From Verrucomicrobiota bacterium (GTDB lineage Bacteria; Verrucomicrobiota; Verrucomicrobiia; Opitutales; Opitutaceae), in NCBI GenBank assembly GCA_023443455.1, contig JAEZUE010000068.1, forward strand, positions 54,061-118,060: DNA of 64,000 nucleotides, in the 5' to 3' direction. The notes below the pieces were generated by a model. That model was not told where the DNA came from and did not search any database. It saw only the letters and a program-made list of their open reading frames with translations. A program made the translations under genes and the position numbers. Every line of letters begins with the position of its first letter. Positions within the stretch are counted from its first letter, which is position 1. Positions 16,759-25,619 of the stretch are shown piece by piece.

Positions 16759-18477
16759 TCAACCGGCGCCGAAGGCGGCCTCGGCGCGCAGCAGGTCGTG
16801 CAGCGTCACCAGTCCGATGATGCGGTCGTCGGCGCCGGCCTGGATGAGCACCATGCCGTCGGGCGCGTCGATGAGGATGCGCTGCACCTCGCGCAGCGAG
16901 GTCTCGCGGCGCACGGCGGGGCAGTCGACCAGCACCGGCTCGCGGCCTTCCTTGAGGGCGGCCTTGAGCTCGGCGCGGGTGAGCAGGCCGCGCGGTCGGG
17001 CGTCGACGTGCACGACGGGGAAGCGGTCGTGTGTCTTCTCCTTGAGCAGTTGTGCGAGGGCGGCCGGGGAGGTGTCGCGCACGAGGACCGGGCGGAAGTT
17101 GGCGATGCGGCTGATCGGGGCGTCCTGCCAGGCGCGCAGGTCGCGCGGCGGGATCACCTGTTCGATGTCCTGGCCGTCCTGCTTGAGGATGGCGTCGTAG
17201 ATGTTGTGGCGGGCGAGGGCGCGGGCGAGCGGGCGGGCGACGAGCGCGGCCACGATCAGCGGCGGCACGACGGCGAACTCGTGCGTCATCTCGAACACGA
17301 TGAAGATGCTGGTGACGGGGGCGCCGCCGGTGGCGGCGAGGGCGCTGCTCATGCCGACGACGGCGAGCAGGGCGCATTCGGAGGGGGTGAGAGGAAGGAG
17401 GATACCGGCCAGGCCGGCGACGACCGCGCCGGCCATCGCGCCGAAGAAGAGGGTGGGGGCGAAGAGCCCGCCGGCGCCGCCCAGCCCGAAGCAGACGGCG
17501 GTGGCGAGCAGCTTGGCGCCGAGCAGGACGAAGGAGTCGTGCAGCGGCACGGTGCCGTTGAGCGCGGCGGTGAGGTCGTCGTATCCGTAACTGAAGACAC
17601 CGAGGCGGCCGGTGGCGAGGTACACGCCGATGCCCAGCGCCCAGACGCACGCCCCGCCGAGGGCGGCGCGCAGCCACAGCGGCGTCGGCCGGGCCTGTTT
17701 GTTCCAGCCGCGCACGGCCAGCGCGCCGCGCTGGAAGAGGTTGCCCACGAGCGCGACGAAGGCGGCCACCAGCGGCACCATCGCATAGGCGGGCCAGCCG
17801 ACCCGGCCGAGGGTGCCGAGCTGGAAGGCGGGTTGTTCGCCCACCAGTGCGTGGGCCACGAAGGAGCCGAGCACCGAGGCGAGCAGCATGCCGCCGATGA
17901 GCTTGCTGTTGAGGTCGGCGACGACCTCCTCGAGCACGAAGGTGACGGCCGCCAGCGGCGTGTTGAAGGCGGCGGCCAAGGCGGCGGCGGCTCCGGCGGC
18001 GGCGGCGGCGCGGCGCTTCTGGGCGGGCTCGCCGCACACTCCGGCCAGATTCGAGGCGACTGCTCCGCCGATTTGCAGCGTGGGGCCTTCGGGTCCGAGG
18101 CTGGAGCCCCCGCCGACGGCGAGCACGCCGCCGAGCAGTTTGAGCGGCGCGAGGCGTTTGCGCGCCTGGCCGAAGTCCTTCCAGAACGAAAGTTTGAGCC
18201 GCGGGATGCCGCCGCCGACCGCCTCGGGGCAGAACCGGTTGAGCAACCACGCGGAGAATCCGGCGGTGGCCATGACCAGCAGCAGGCTGCCGATGAGGAA
18301 ACGGCCCAGCGAAAGCTCGGAAAGTCGGCGGATGCCGTTGTCGTAGACCTCGTGGATGCCGAGGCGAAACACGATCGCCGCGAAACCGGCGGCGAGACCG
18401 TAGAGGGCGGTGCGGACGACTGGGCGGGCGGCGGGAGGCAGGCGACCGATCAGTTCGGCCACCGAGGGAAGTTTCAT
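16759..18477 (-). CDS. ClC-family chloride channel or H+/Cl- antiporter with CBS pair
   Basis: 572 aa with about ten hydrophobic helices (residues 15-440) and two cytoplasmic CBS domains (about 455-570). Selectivity-filter motifs are VGGGIPRLK (GSGIP position), LGPEGPTLQIG (GREGP position, gating Glu kept) and GGAGGLFAPTLFFGA (GxFxP). The Glu in FVLEEV corresponds to the proton-transfer Glu of antiporters, so coupled H+/Cl- exchange is likely. It is not the fluoride-type ClC. The start is the ATG of MKLPSVAEL; a GTG at 18609 would overlap the mscS stop as GTGA but adds 44 Pro/Ser-rich residues of doubtful value. It follows mscS on the same strand, in a run of ion-transport genes. Confidence 0.9.
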   Translation of the reverse strand: MKLPSVAELIGRLPPAARPVVRTALYGLAAGFAAIVFRLGIHEVYDNGIRRLSELSLGRFLIGSLLLVMATAGFSAWLLNRFCPEAVGGGIPRLKLSFWKDFGQARKRLAPLKLLGGVLAVGGGSSLGPEGPTLQIGGAVASNLAGVCGEPAQKRRAAAAAGAAAALAAAFNTPLAAVTFVLEEVVADLNSKLIGGMLLASVLGSFVAHALVGEQPAFQLGTLGRVGWPAYAMVPLVAAFVALVGNLFQRGALAVRGWNKQARPTPLWLRAALGGACVWALGIGVYLATGRLGVFSYGYDDLTAALNGTVPLHDSFVLLGAKLLATAVCFGLGGAGGLFAPTLFFGAMAGAVVAGLAGILLPLTPSECALLAVVGMSSALAATGGAPVTSIFIVFEMTHEFAVVPPLIVAALVARPLARALARHNIYDAILKQDGQDIEQVIPPRDLRAWQDAPISRIANFRPVLVRDTSPAALAQLLKEKTHDRFPVVHVDARPRGLLTRAELKAALKEGREPVLVDCPAVRRETSLREVQRILIDAPDGMVLIQAGADDRIIGLVTLHDLLRAEAAFGAG

Positions 18478-18605
18478 CGGCGACGTTTTTTCCGGATCGG
18501 GCGCGCGCGGGCAAGAGGCGAATCGGCTATCTCCCGGCGGCGGTGCGTCGGGCCGAGCACGCGTGGTGGTGCCGCTCGGGGCAGGGGGGGGGGACGCGGT
18601 ATCCG

Positions 18606-19484
18606 TCACGCGGCGCCACCCGATTGCGGGCCGGCGTCGTGGGAGCGGATGTGGAGGTCGCGCTGCGGGAAGGGGATTTCGATCCGGTTTTCGCGCAGCG
18701 CCGCCTCGATCGCGTAGTAGAGGTCGCTGCGCAGGCGGCCGGGGCGGTGGGCGAATTCGGCGGTCCAGACCAGGAGGTGGAAATCGAGCGAGCTCTCGCC
18801 GAAGGCGACGAAGCGCAGTTCGGGCGGAGGCTCGGTCAGCACCTGCGGGTGCCGCTGCGCGACCTCGACGAGCAGGCGTCGGAGCTTATCGGTGTCGGTG
18901 CCGTAGGCGACTCCGACGGGCAGGCGGAAGCGCACCTTGGGGTCGCCGTGGCTCCAGTTGGTCACCTTGTTGGCGATGAAATCGGAGTTGGGGACGATGA
19001 TGGTGATGTTGTCGTTGGTGACGACGGTGGTGCTGCGCAGGCTGATCTGGGTGACCCGGCCCTCGATCCCGCCGACATCGACGCGGTCGCCCAGGCCGAT
19101 GGGGCGCTCGACGAGGATGATCAGGCCGCTGACGAAGTTGCTGATGACGTTCTGCAGGCCGAAGCCGATGCCCACGCCCAGCGCGCCGGCGAAGAGCGCG
19201 AGGGAGCTCATGTCGATGCCGGCGAATTGAAGTCCCAGATACGTGCCGAAGGCGATGAAGGCGTAGCCGAAGATGCGCGCGATGGCGAACTGCGAGGCGG
19301 GCGGCAACTGGGTGCGCACGAGCAGCCGGCCGAGCAGGCCCTTGCGCACGAGCTTCTCGATCAGGACCACCGCGACCAGCCAGCCGACCAGCTTGAGCAG
19401 GCTGACGACGGTGAGCACGCTGGTGCCGAAACGCAGGAGGGGAAAATCGAGGATCTGGTGGAGCAGGGCGGGGGCTTCCGGCAT
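18606..19484 (-). CDS. MscS-type mechanosensitive channel
   Basis: 292 aa, the size of the small MscS subfamily. Three membrane helices precede the pore-lining TM3 (LFAGALGVGIGFGLQNVISNFVSG near residues 95-120, Gly/Ala packed), then the beta domain (RPIGLGDRVDVGGIEGRVTQI and IIVPNSDFIANKVTNWS) and the C-terminal alpha-beta vestibule. Such channels open under membrane tension to release solutes on hypo-osmotic shock. It lies between the CPA2 antiporter and ClC genes on the same strand. The ATG is the first in the frame. Confidence 0.93.
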   Translation of the reverse strand: MPEAPALLHQILDFPLLRFGTSVLTVVSLLKLVGWLVAVVLIEKLVRKGLLGRLLVRTQLPPASQFAIARIFGYAFIAFGTYLGLQFAGIDMSSLALFAGALGVGIGFGLQNVISNFVSGLIILVERPIGLGDRVDVGGIEGRVTQISLRSTTVVTNDNITIIVPNSDFIANKVTNWSHGDPKVRFRLPVGVAYGTDTDKLRRLLVEVAQRHPQVLTEPPPELRFVAFGESSLDFHLLVWTAEFAHRPGRLRSDLYYAIEAALRENRIEIPFPQRDLHIRSHDAGPQSGGAA

Positions 19485-19533
19485 GCCGCTGAGGATGCGC
19501 GCCCCCGCGGCGATGGCAACCCGGCCGGCCGCG

Positions 19534-20736
19534 CTACACCGGGGCGTGGGGGCCCGCCGGCTCGCGCTCGGCCTCGTCCCACGCTTCCGGGGCCGACATG
19601 GCCGATTCGATACCGGAGAGGTTGGGGCCGCCGTCGAGGCGGATGAAGGCGGCCACGAGGGTGAGGCTCAGCCCGGCGGCGAGCGTCCAGGTGACCGCCG
19701 CGGCCGAGGCGCCGGCGTGGGCGAGCACCTCGACGGCGACGGCGGCGATGGTGAGCACGGGGGCGGCCATGACGTGGGCCTGGGGACCGGTGCGGAAGAT
19801 CGGGGCGAAGTGCCGGCGGTACACGAGCCGGCGGACGACGAAGAGCAGCAGCGCGGAGAGGATGGCCATCGCGAAGAGGCGGGAGGCGAGCATGGCCGGT
19901 TCGACGAGGGTGCCCAGGCCGAAGAAGAACACCGGCACGAACATGCGGTCGCGGATGGGTTCGAGGCGGCGGTTGAGTTCGGCCTCCTCGTGGGTGGAGC
20001 GGCTGATGAACATGCCCAGCACGAAGGCGGTCTTGGGGGCGCCGAGGCCGAGGCGTTCGCCCAGGGCGGCGACCGCGAAGAGCACGACGACGAGGAAGTG
20101 CGCCTGGATGTGCAGGAAACGCGAGAGCAGCGCGGTGAGGTACGGGGCACCGCGCGCGGCGACGAGCGCCGCCAGTACGACGGCGGCGACGATGCCGAGG
20201 AACTTCAGGATCGCGAACCACCACACTGCGCCCTGCAGGATGGGGCCCGAGAACGAGAGCATCAGGATAGCGAGCACCTCGACCGCCACGATCCATTCGA
20301 GGAACTGCCGGCGCGTGCCGCGGGCCGTGAACGGGTAGTTCTCCCATACGTGGTAGGCCATGCCGACGGAGGTGCCGGCCATCGCCGCGGCGGCGACGAG
20401 TCCCTCGTGCCAGGGCACGCCCGCCATCCACGCCAACGCGACCAGGAGCGGGATCTGCCAGGCCATCCAGGCGCCGGCGCGCCGCAGGGCGGTGAGCGAT
20501 TCGCGCTTCTCCGGCAGCTCGATCTCGAGCCCGACCGAGAACAGCAGCAGCACGAAGCCGAACTGCCCGACTTCGCGCCAGACCTGCCGGACCTCGTCGT
20601 GCATGAAGGCCCCGGCGACGACGCCGGCCACGATGTACAGCGGGTAGAGCAGTCCGGGCCGGCCGAGGCGCCGGCAGAAATCCGGCAGCGCCAGCAGCAT
20701 CAGGATCACCAGTACGGCGGCTTCGAGGATGGTCAT
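19534..20736 (-). CDS. CPA2-family cation/proton antiporter
   Basis: 400 aa, with about 12 hydrophobic helices from residue 3 on and no cytoplasmic RCK domain. The sequence contains FVLLLFSVGLEIELPE, AAMAGTSVGMAYHVWENY and GAPKTAFVLGMFISRSTHEEAELNRRLEPI, typical of the Na+/H+ exchanger superfamily (PF00999, KefB/GerN-like). It exchanges Na+ or K+ for H+ at the inner membrane; the cation cannot be told from sequence. The start MTILEAAVLVILM is chosen because upstream in-frame sequence is low-complexity and lacks membrane character. It is co-oriented with mscS, 49 bp upstream of it. Confidence 0.85.
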   Translation of the reverse strand: MTILEAAVLVILMLLALPDFCRRLGRPGLLYPLYIVAGVVAGAFMHDEVRQVWREVGQFGFVLLLFSVGLEIELPEKRESLTALRRAGAWMAWQIPLLVALAWMAGVPWHEGLVAAAAMAGTSVGMAYHVWENYPFTARGTRRQFLEWIVAVEVLAILMLSFSGPILQGAVWWFAILKFLGIVAAVVLAALVAARGAPYLTALLSRFLHIQAHFLVVVLFAVAALGERLGLGAPKTAFVLGMFISRSTHEEAELNRRLEPIRDRMFVPVFFFGLGTLVEPAMLASRLFAMAILSALLLFVVRRLVYRRHFAPIFRTGPQAHVMAAPVLTIAAVAVEVLAHAGASAAAVTWTLAAGLSLTLVAAFIRLDGGPNLSGIESAMSAPEAWDEAEREPAGPHAPV

Positions 20737-20896
20737 GGAGAAGGGAGGATCGGAACGGCCCAAAAGGTGCGACGCCCCTGGCGGCCGGTGCGCGGTGTTG
20801 CAGTGTGCGGGCGTCGGCCGGCGGCTCAAGCCCGGCGCGGGCGGGCGAGGGGAGATCCCGGGCGGGGATTCCGGCGCCGCTGCCGGGGGCTCCGGC

Positions 20897-21565
20897 TCAG
20901 CCCTTGGCGGCCTTCTCGAAGCCGTCGAGATGGTCGGTGCGCCCGACGACGATCACCGTGTCGCCGCGTTCGAGCCTGAGGTCGGGTGCGGGTTCGAGGA
21001 CCTTGCGCTCGTCGCCGTGCGGGCGGCAGACGAGCACGACGTTGACCTTGTACTTGGCCGGCAGATGCAGCTCGCCGAGGGTCTTGTCGGCAAACGGGGC
21101 GCCGAGCAGCGTCTCTCCCATCTGGTATTCGCCGGGCAACGGCATGCGCACGGTGAACGAGTCGCGGCGGATGCGCTCGGCCAGCCGGTACGCCATGTCG
21201 CGGCCGGGCACGATCACCTCGTCGGCTCCGAGCCGGGTGAGCACGGCGGCGTGGCGTTCGTCGAGGGCGCGGCAGATCAGCCGCTTCACCTTCATCTCCT
21301 TGAGCGCGAGGGTGCCGAGCACGCTGCCCTTCATGTTCTCGCCGACGGCGACCACGACCACGTCGGCCTCGAGCGCGCCGGCGGCGCGCAGCGCGTCGAT
21401 GTCCTCGCAGTCGAGTTCGACGGCGCGGTAGCCGTCTTCGGCGAGCTCCTGCACACGTTGGGCGTTGGAGTCGGCGACGACGACCTCGCAACCGAGTTCG
21501 CTGAGGCGCACGGCGAGGTTGGCGCCGAAGCGGCCGCCACCGACGATGAAGGTACGTTTGGCCAT
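20897..21565 (-). CDS. ktrA: Ktr/Trk potassium uptake regulatory subunit (RCK)
   Basis: 222 aa: one RCK_N domain with the NAD(H)/ATP-binding loop VGGGRFGANLA (residues 8-18) and the acidic VVVADSN end of strand 2, then RCK_C (residues about 140-215). A single RCK pair is the KtrA layout, whereas E. coli TrkA has two. It forms a cytoplasmic ring that gates the KtrB-type membrane subunit. It lies 77 bp downstream of that gene in the same orientation. The gap carries a short heptamer array rather than an obvious terminator. Confidence 0.9.
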   Translation of the reverse strand: MAKRTFIVGGGRFGANLAVRLSELGCEVVVADSNAQRVQELAEDGYRAVELDCEDIDALRAAGALEADVVVVAVGENMKGSVLGTLALKEMKVKRLICRALDERHAAVLTRLGADEVIVPGRDMAYRLAERIRRDSFTVRMPLPGEYQMGETLLGAPFADKTLGELHLPAKYKVNVVLVCRPHGDERKVLEPAPDLRLERGDTVIVVGRTDHLDGFEKAAKG

Positions 21566-21581
21566 GGATGAAGGAAGGGGG

Positions 21582-21609
21582 AGTCGAGTGTCGAGGGACG
21601 AGAGACGAG
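21582..21609. repeat. 7-bp-period array (NNNCGAG x4) between ktrB and ktrA
   Basis: Four consecutive heptamers AGTCGAG, TGTCGAG, GGACGAG and AGACGAG, followed by a related TGCCGGA. The pattern and orientation match the array at 11947 and the complement of that at 12042. No gene seen. Confidence 0.6.
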
Positions 21610-21642
21610 TGCCGGAGGACTATCGGACGCGCCAACGGGCGG

Positions 21643-23025
21643 TCAGCCGAAGGTGAGCGTCTCGGGCGGGTAACGCACTCCGGAATACGCCGGAGGCCGG
21701 GCGAGGAACAGGCCGACCACCAGGGGGGCGACGCGGCCGACGAACATCAGGCCGATGATCACGATCTTGCCGGGGGCGGTGAGCAGCGGGGTGACGCCGG
21801 TGGAAAGGCCCACGGTGCCGAAGGCCGAGACGGCCTCGAACATCAGCCCAAGCCAGTGGTGGGGCGTGGCGACGGAGGGCGCGCCGCTTTCGGTCGCCAT
21901 GAGCACGAGCATGCAGGCGAACACGAAGCCGGCGGCGAGCAGGGCGAAGAGGATGGCGGTGGCCACCTGTTTCTCGGGGATCGAGCGGCCCCACAGCACG
22001 ATGGCCGGTCGCCGGCGCAGCGCCGCCCAGGCGGCGAGCACGAGCATGGCGAACGTCACGGTCTTGATGCCGCCGGCCATGGAGCCGGGCGCTCCGCCGA
22101 TGAACATCAACGCCATCGTGCCGAACAGGGTGGGGGCCTGCATCGCACCGACGTCGATGGTGTTGAAGCCGGCGGTACGCGTCATCGTCGAGTGGAAGAA
22201 GGCTTCGCCCACGCGGTGGGCGGCGGGCAGGCCGGCGAGGGTGTTGTTCCATTCCCAGCCGAGGGTGAACAGCCCGCCCGCCAGCAGCAGTGCCGCCGTG
22301 AGGACGAGGGAAAGGCGGGTCTGGAGGGTGAGGTAGCCGCGGGCGCGGCGGTCGCGTTTCCAGAAGTAGTAGAAGCGGAAGTTCACCAGTGCGAGCAGGC
22401 CGATGCCGCCGGCGACCACGAGCAGGGCGACGACGGCGAGGCGCGCGGAATCGCCCTCCCAGCGGGCCAGGCCCTCGGGGAAAACCGAGAGGCCGGCGTT
22501 GCAGAAGGCGCTCACGGAGTGGAAGACCGCGTTCCACAGTTCGTGGTAGCCGGTGCCTCCCGCGGATCCCGGCAACCAATACAAGGCCACCGCGCCGATC
22601 AGCTCGATGAAGACCACGAAGCCGAGCGCATGCAGGAAGATCGCCAACGGGGTGACGGTGCGCAGCCCCCCGACGGTGTTGCGGATGAGGTGTTCGTCGG
22701 CGAGCGTGAGGCGGCGGCCGCTGAGGATGAGGAAGAGTGTGCCCGCCGTCATGATACCCACGCCGCCGAGCTGGATGAGCAGCAGCAGCACGATCTGGCC
22801 GGGAAGCGACAGGGTCTCCGCGACGTTGAAGGTCGAGAGCCCGGTCACGCACACGGCGGAGGTCGAGAGGAAGAGCGAGTCGAGGAAACTCACGGAGACG
22901 CCGCTGCGGTGCATCCACGGCAGCCAGAGCAGCACGGCTCCGCACAGGATGAGGAGCGCGAAGCCCGACGGGATGCCGCGGATGTTGCCGATGAGGCGGC
23001 GGCGTTGTTGGTCGGTGAGCGGCAT
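21643..23025 (-). CDS. ktrB: Potassium uptake membrane subunit KtrB/TrkH
   Basis: 460 aa, with four M1-P-M2 repeats. The four filter sequences are TSAVCVTGLST, SVSAFCNAGLS, TMTRTAGFNT and AVSAFGTVGLST, each with the essential glycine, and the intramembrane gate loop in FIGGAPGSMAGGIKT is present. It imports K+ with or without Na+ coupling and works with the RCK protein encoded just downstream. Length and the KtrA-like partner favour KtrB over TrkH. The start ATG is the first in the frame and is preceded by the heptamer-repeat spacer that separates it from the sugar kinase. Confidence 0.92.
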   Translation of the reverse strand: MPLTDQQRRRLIGNIRGIPSGFALLILCGAVLLWLPWMHRSGVSVSFLDSLFLSTSAVCVTGLSTFNVAETLSLPGQIVLLLLIQLGGVGIMTAGTLFLILSGRRLTLADEHLIRNTVGGLRTVTPLAIFLHALGFVVFIELIGAVALYWLPGSAGGTGYHELWNAVFHSVSAFCNAGLSVFPEGLARWEGDSARLAVVALLVVAGGIGLLALVNFRFYYFWKRDRRARGYLTLQTRLSLVLTAALLLAGGLFTLGWEWNNTLAGLPAAHRVGEAFFHSTMTRTAGFNTIDVGAMQAPTLFGTMALMFIGGAPGSMAGGIKTVTFAMLVLAAWAALRRRPAIVLWGRSIPEKQVATAILFALLAAGFVFACMLVLMATESGAPSVATPHHWLGLMFEAVSAFGTVGLSTGVTPLLTAPGKIVIIGLMFVGRVAPLVVGLFLARPPAYSGVRYPPETLTFG

Positions 23026-23082
23026 GGAAGGCGCGCCATCGTGGCGAGTGGCCGCGGCGGATCAAGCGCGCGGTCGCGCGGG

Positions 23083-23200
23083 AACGGGCATGGCGGAACG
23101 GGGAACTCGGAACGGGGAAGACGAACTTCGAACTTCCAACTTCGAACTTCGAACTTCGAACTTCCAACTTCGAACTTCCAATTTCCAACTTCGAACCTCG
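23083..23200. repeat. Long 7-bp-period array (AACTTCS-type) in the 322-bp ktrB/PfkB spacer
   Basis: Reading from 23083, the spacer breaks into consecutive heptamers that mostly begin with AAC: AACGGGC, ATGGCGG, AACGGGG, AACTCGG, AACGGGG, one 6-nt unit, then eleven units of AACTTCG/AACTTCC type up to 23200. The rest of the spacer (23026-23082 and 23201-23347) shows no gene, hairpin or promoter I could support. Confidence 0.8.
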
Positions 23201-23347
23201 AAACGGTTGAACCCGCATCAGGATGCGGCCTCCGCTACGGCGTGACAGGCGGGCCGCGCCGCGGGGCGGGCTTGCGACCCTGCGGCCACGGGAGAAGGGC
23301 GGCCTGAAGGCGCGCCTCACGGGGCGGGCTTCGGATCGGCCGTTGCC

Positions 23348-24235
23348 TCAAGCGTAGGCGGGGGTCGCTCCGCGCCGGCGGGCCACCCATTCGCCGCGGC
23401 GACAGGCGGCGGCGAGCAGCTTGGCCGGGGCGGCCTCGGGTGTGAGGAGCATTCCGGATACAAGGGCGGCGAGGAAGGCGTCGCCGGCGCCGATCGTGTC
23501 GACGACCTTGATCGGCTTCGACTCCTCCCAGATCCACTCGCCCTCCAGCAGCCAACCCGCGCCGCGCGCACCGGCCGTCACCACGATCGAGGGGCAATCG
23601 CTGCGGTCCGCGAGGATGCGGGCGTGTTTTTCCTCGTGGCCGCGGTCGTCGTCCTCGTGGCCGGAGAGCAGGGCGGCCTCGGCGGCGTTGAGTTTGATCA
23701 GCGAGGCCTGGCGCGCGAGTTTGCGGACGATCGTGCGGTCGACGAACGGCGGGCGCAGGTTCACGTCGAAGATGCGCAGGGCCTCGTCGGGCAGGGTGTC
23801 GATGAGGCGCTCGAGCGAGCGCTGGTTCGAGTAGGTGCGCTGGGCGAGGGAGCCGAAGACGAGGGCGTCGGCCTTCTTCGTGGCGGCGAGGCAGCGGCCA
23901 CCGGGCTCGATGCCGTCCCACGCGACATTGCGCACGATGTCGTAGGTGGCCTCGCCGGCGGTGTTGAGCGCGGCGCGCACGACGCCGGTGGGTTTGTGGG
24001 GTTGGCGGCGGATGCTGGCGGTCTCCAGACCCATCGTGGCAACCCGGCGGCGCAGTTCGTCGCCGAGCTCGTCGGTGCCGACGGCGGAGGCGAGGTGCGC
24101 GGTGCACCCGTGGCGGGAAAGGTGGTAGGCCACGTTGAACGGTGCGCCGCCCGGGAAGAGACCGTCGGGCAGGAAGTCCCAGAGCAGTTCACCGAAACAG
24201 ACAACGAGAGGCTGGGAATCGTGTGCGGTAGACAT
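23348..24235 (-). CDS. PfkB-family carbohydrate kinase (fructokinase-like)
   Basis: 295 aa. Ribokinase/PfkB fold with an N-terminal FGELLWDFLPDG, the GGAPFNVAYHLSRHG signature 1, and the C-terminal VVDTIGAGDAFLAAL signature 2, whose Asp is the catalytic base and GAGD the anion hole. The GGAP-NVA opening is typical of bacterial fructokinases. It probably phosphorylates free fructose or a related sugar in the cytoplasm. This would fit downstream of the sucrose-type fusion enzyme 7 kb away, but no operon links them. The start ATG is the first in the frame. Confidence 0.85.
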   Translation of the reverse strand: MSTAHDSQPLVVCFGELLWDFLPDGLFPGGAPFNVAYHLSRHGCTAHLASAVGTDELGDELRRRVATMGLETASIRRQPHKPTGVVRAALNTAGEATYDIVRNVAWDGIEPGGRCLAATKKADALVFGSLAQRTYSNQRSLERLIDTLPDEALRIFDVNLRPPFVDRTIVRKLARQASLIKLNAAEAALLSGHEDDDRGHEEKHARILADRSDCPSIVVTAGARGAGWLLEGEWIWEESKPIKVVDTIGAGDAFLAALVSGMLLTPEAAPAKLLAAACRRGEWVARRRGATPAYA

Positions 24236-24381
24236 GGACGCGAGTTTAGGGCGAGACGCCCGGGCGTTGAAGGACGAAGTGCACGTCGAAGCCGGCTCCG
24301 GTGACGAACCGGTGAAATCGGACAGTGCGACCGCGGGCGGGCATCAGCGGAGGGGAAGGAGGCCGCGGGACGCCAACGCGC

Positions 24382-24840
24382 CTATCGTCGCGCGAGCTCG
24401 TTGGCGTAGGTGCGGCCGAGGGTGGCGGCATTTTCCTTTAGCCAATCGGTGAGCTTGGTCGGACCGGCCGGCGGGGCGGCGACGCAGAGCCGGTTCTGCA
24501 TCAGGCCGGCGATTTCCTCGCGGGTGACGAACTCGTCGCGCTGCCACCAGCCCACGAGTCGCGCGGCGGCGTAGCCAAACCATGGAGGCACGCCGAACAC
24601 CGGCCGCGGGCAGCCGATGATCCGGCCGATCGTGCGCGCAAGTTCGCGGTAGGTGAAGGTCTCGGGTCCGATGGCCTCGATGGTGCGGTTGCCGGTGGCG
24701 ACCGCTTCGTGCACGGCGAGGGCGGCGAAGTCGTCCACATGGATCGGCTGGAGCTTGTATGCGCCGTCGCCGAAGACGCCGAAGCAGGGCAGGCGGCGCA
24801 GCGCCCAGGCGATGTTGTTGATGAGAATGTCGTCATGGCT
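24382..24840 (-). pseudogene. C-terminal remnant of an NAD(P)-binding SDR/epimerase
   Basis: Only the last part of an atypical short-chain dehydrogenase/epimerase is present: DILINNIAWALRRLP, QPIHVDDFAALAV, a substrate-lobe GNRTIEAIGPETFTYREL and a C-terminal helix. In intact NDUFA9/YwnB-like members about 180 residues including the GxxGxxG Rossmann loop and YxxxK precede this. Reading back, homology stops at about 24840, and the kinase gene on the other strand begins 36 bp further on. A GTG at 24738 could start a 118-aa product, but it would lack the cofactor site. I call it a broken gene. Confidence 0.7.
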
Positions 24841-24875
24841 TGCCGGTTCCAGTCGGCCCGGGCAGAGAGGACGGC

Positions 24876-25349
24876 ATGTCGGAGATCATCCTGTTGTGCG
24901 GGCTGCCGGGCTCGGGGAAATCGACCTGGGCGAAGGCGCGGGCGGCGCAGGGTGCGATGGCGTTCAGCACCGACCAGTGGATGTTGCGGCTGTACGGCCC
25001 GCACATGCCGCGCGAGCTTTTCGATGCGCGGTTGGCGGTGTGCTCGGATCTGCTCTACGAGCAGGCCCTGCGTTTGGCCGCGCTGGGCGTCGACGTCGTG
25101 ATCGAGGGCGCGTTCTGGAAGCGCGAGGACCGGCGCATCGCGATCGAGCGGCTCAAGCCCAGCGGAGCGCGGTTGCGGTTGGTCTGGTTCGACGTGCCGC
25201 ACGAGGAACTGCTTCGCCGGCTGGCCAAACGCAACGCCGCGTTGCCGGCCGACACCTTCGAGATCACGCCCGAGATGTTCGGGGTGTTTGCCGGCTGGTT
25301 CGCGCCGCCCGGGGCCGACGAAGGCTTCGAACTCGAGGTGGTGCGGTAG
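24876..25349 (+). CDS. P-loop kinase-like AAA protein
   Basis: 157 aa. The N-terminus is a strong P-loop, LLCGLPGSGKSTWAKARA, followed by a switch-like STDQWML, VVIEGAFWKREDR (Walker B-like) and a lid region LRRLAKRNAALPADTFEI. This is the zeta-toxin/polynucleotide-kinase-like group of small AAA_33 proteins that phosphorylate small molecules or nucleic acid ends; the substrate is unknown. A GAGAGG ribosome site 5 nt before the ATG supports this start. It lies divergently over the break point of the epimerase remnant, so it may have arrived with the event that broke that gene. Confidence 0.78.
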   Translation: MSEIILLCGLPGSGKSTWAKARAAQGAMAFSTDQWMLRLYGPHMPRELFDARLAVCSDLLYEQALRLAALGVDVVIEGAFWKREDRRIAIERLKPSGARLRLVWFDVPHEELLRRLAKRNAALPADTFEITPEMFGVFAGWFAPPGADEGFELEVVR

Positions 25350-25412
25350 GCGCGTCGCGGTCCGCGGGGTTCGCCTTCCTCATGGCAGCGCCTTGCGCCC
25401 CGAGGGGAGAGG

Positions 25413-25487
25413 TGGTGCCAGAGGGCAGGATTGAACTGCCGACCAAGGGCTTATGAGTCCCCTGCTCTACCACTGAGCTACTCTGGC
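25413..25487 (-). tRNA. tRNA-Met (anticodon CAU), CCA encoded
   Basis: On the minus strand the sequence folds as acceptor GCCAGAG/CTCTGGC, D arm GCTC-AGTGGTA-GAGC, anticodon loop CTCATAA, T arm GGCAG-TTCAATC-CTGCC and terminal ACCA, so CCA is genome-encoded. The anticodon stem has an A-G mismatch at its base next to the loop. The 5' acceptor pairs fully, so this is an elongator-type tRNA, not initiator. A lysidine-modified Ile(CAU) tRNA cannot be excluded by eye. Confidence 0.93.
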
Positions 25488-25619
25488 GAAAAACGGAGCG
25501 GCTGATTTGCCGGTCGGCGACGCGATTGCCAACAAAAAACTGCGGAAGTTTTTGTGGGCTTGTCCCGGCTGGAGGACTCGCGGCGGCCGGCGCCGATCGC
25601 TCCGCCGCACGCCCGCCGT

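Noticed and set aside
18478..18609. GTG start of the ClC gene overlapping the mscS stop
   Set aside because: The added 44 residues are Pro/Ser/Arg-rich and not like the N-terminus of ClC proteins; kept only as an alternative.
23083..23200. Possible CRISPR array, because of short repeated units
   Set aside because: The units are 7 bp with no spacers; no cas genes are near.
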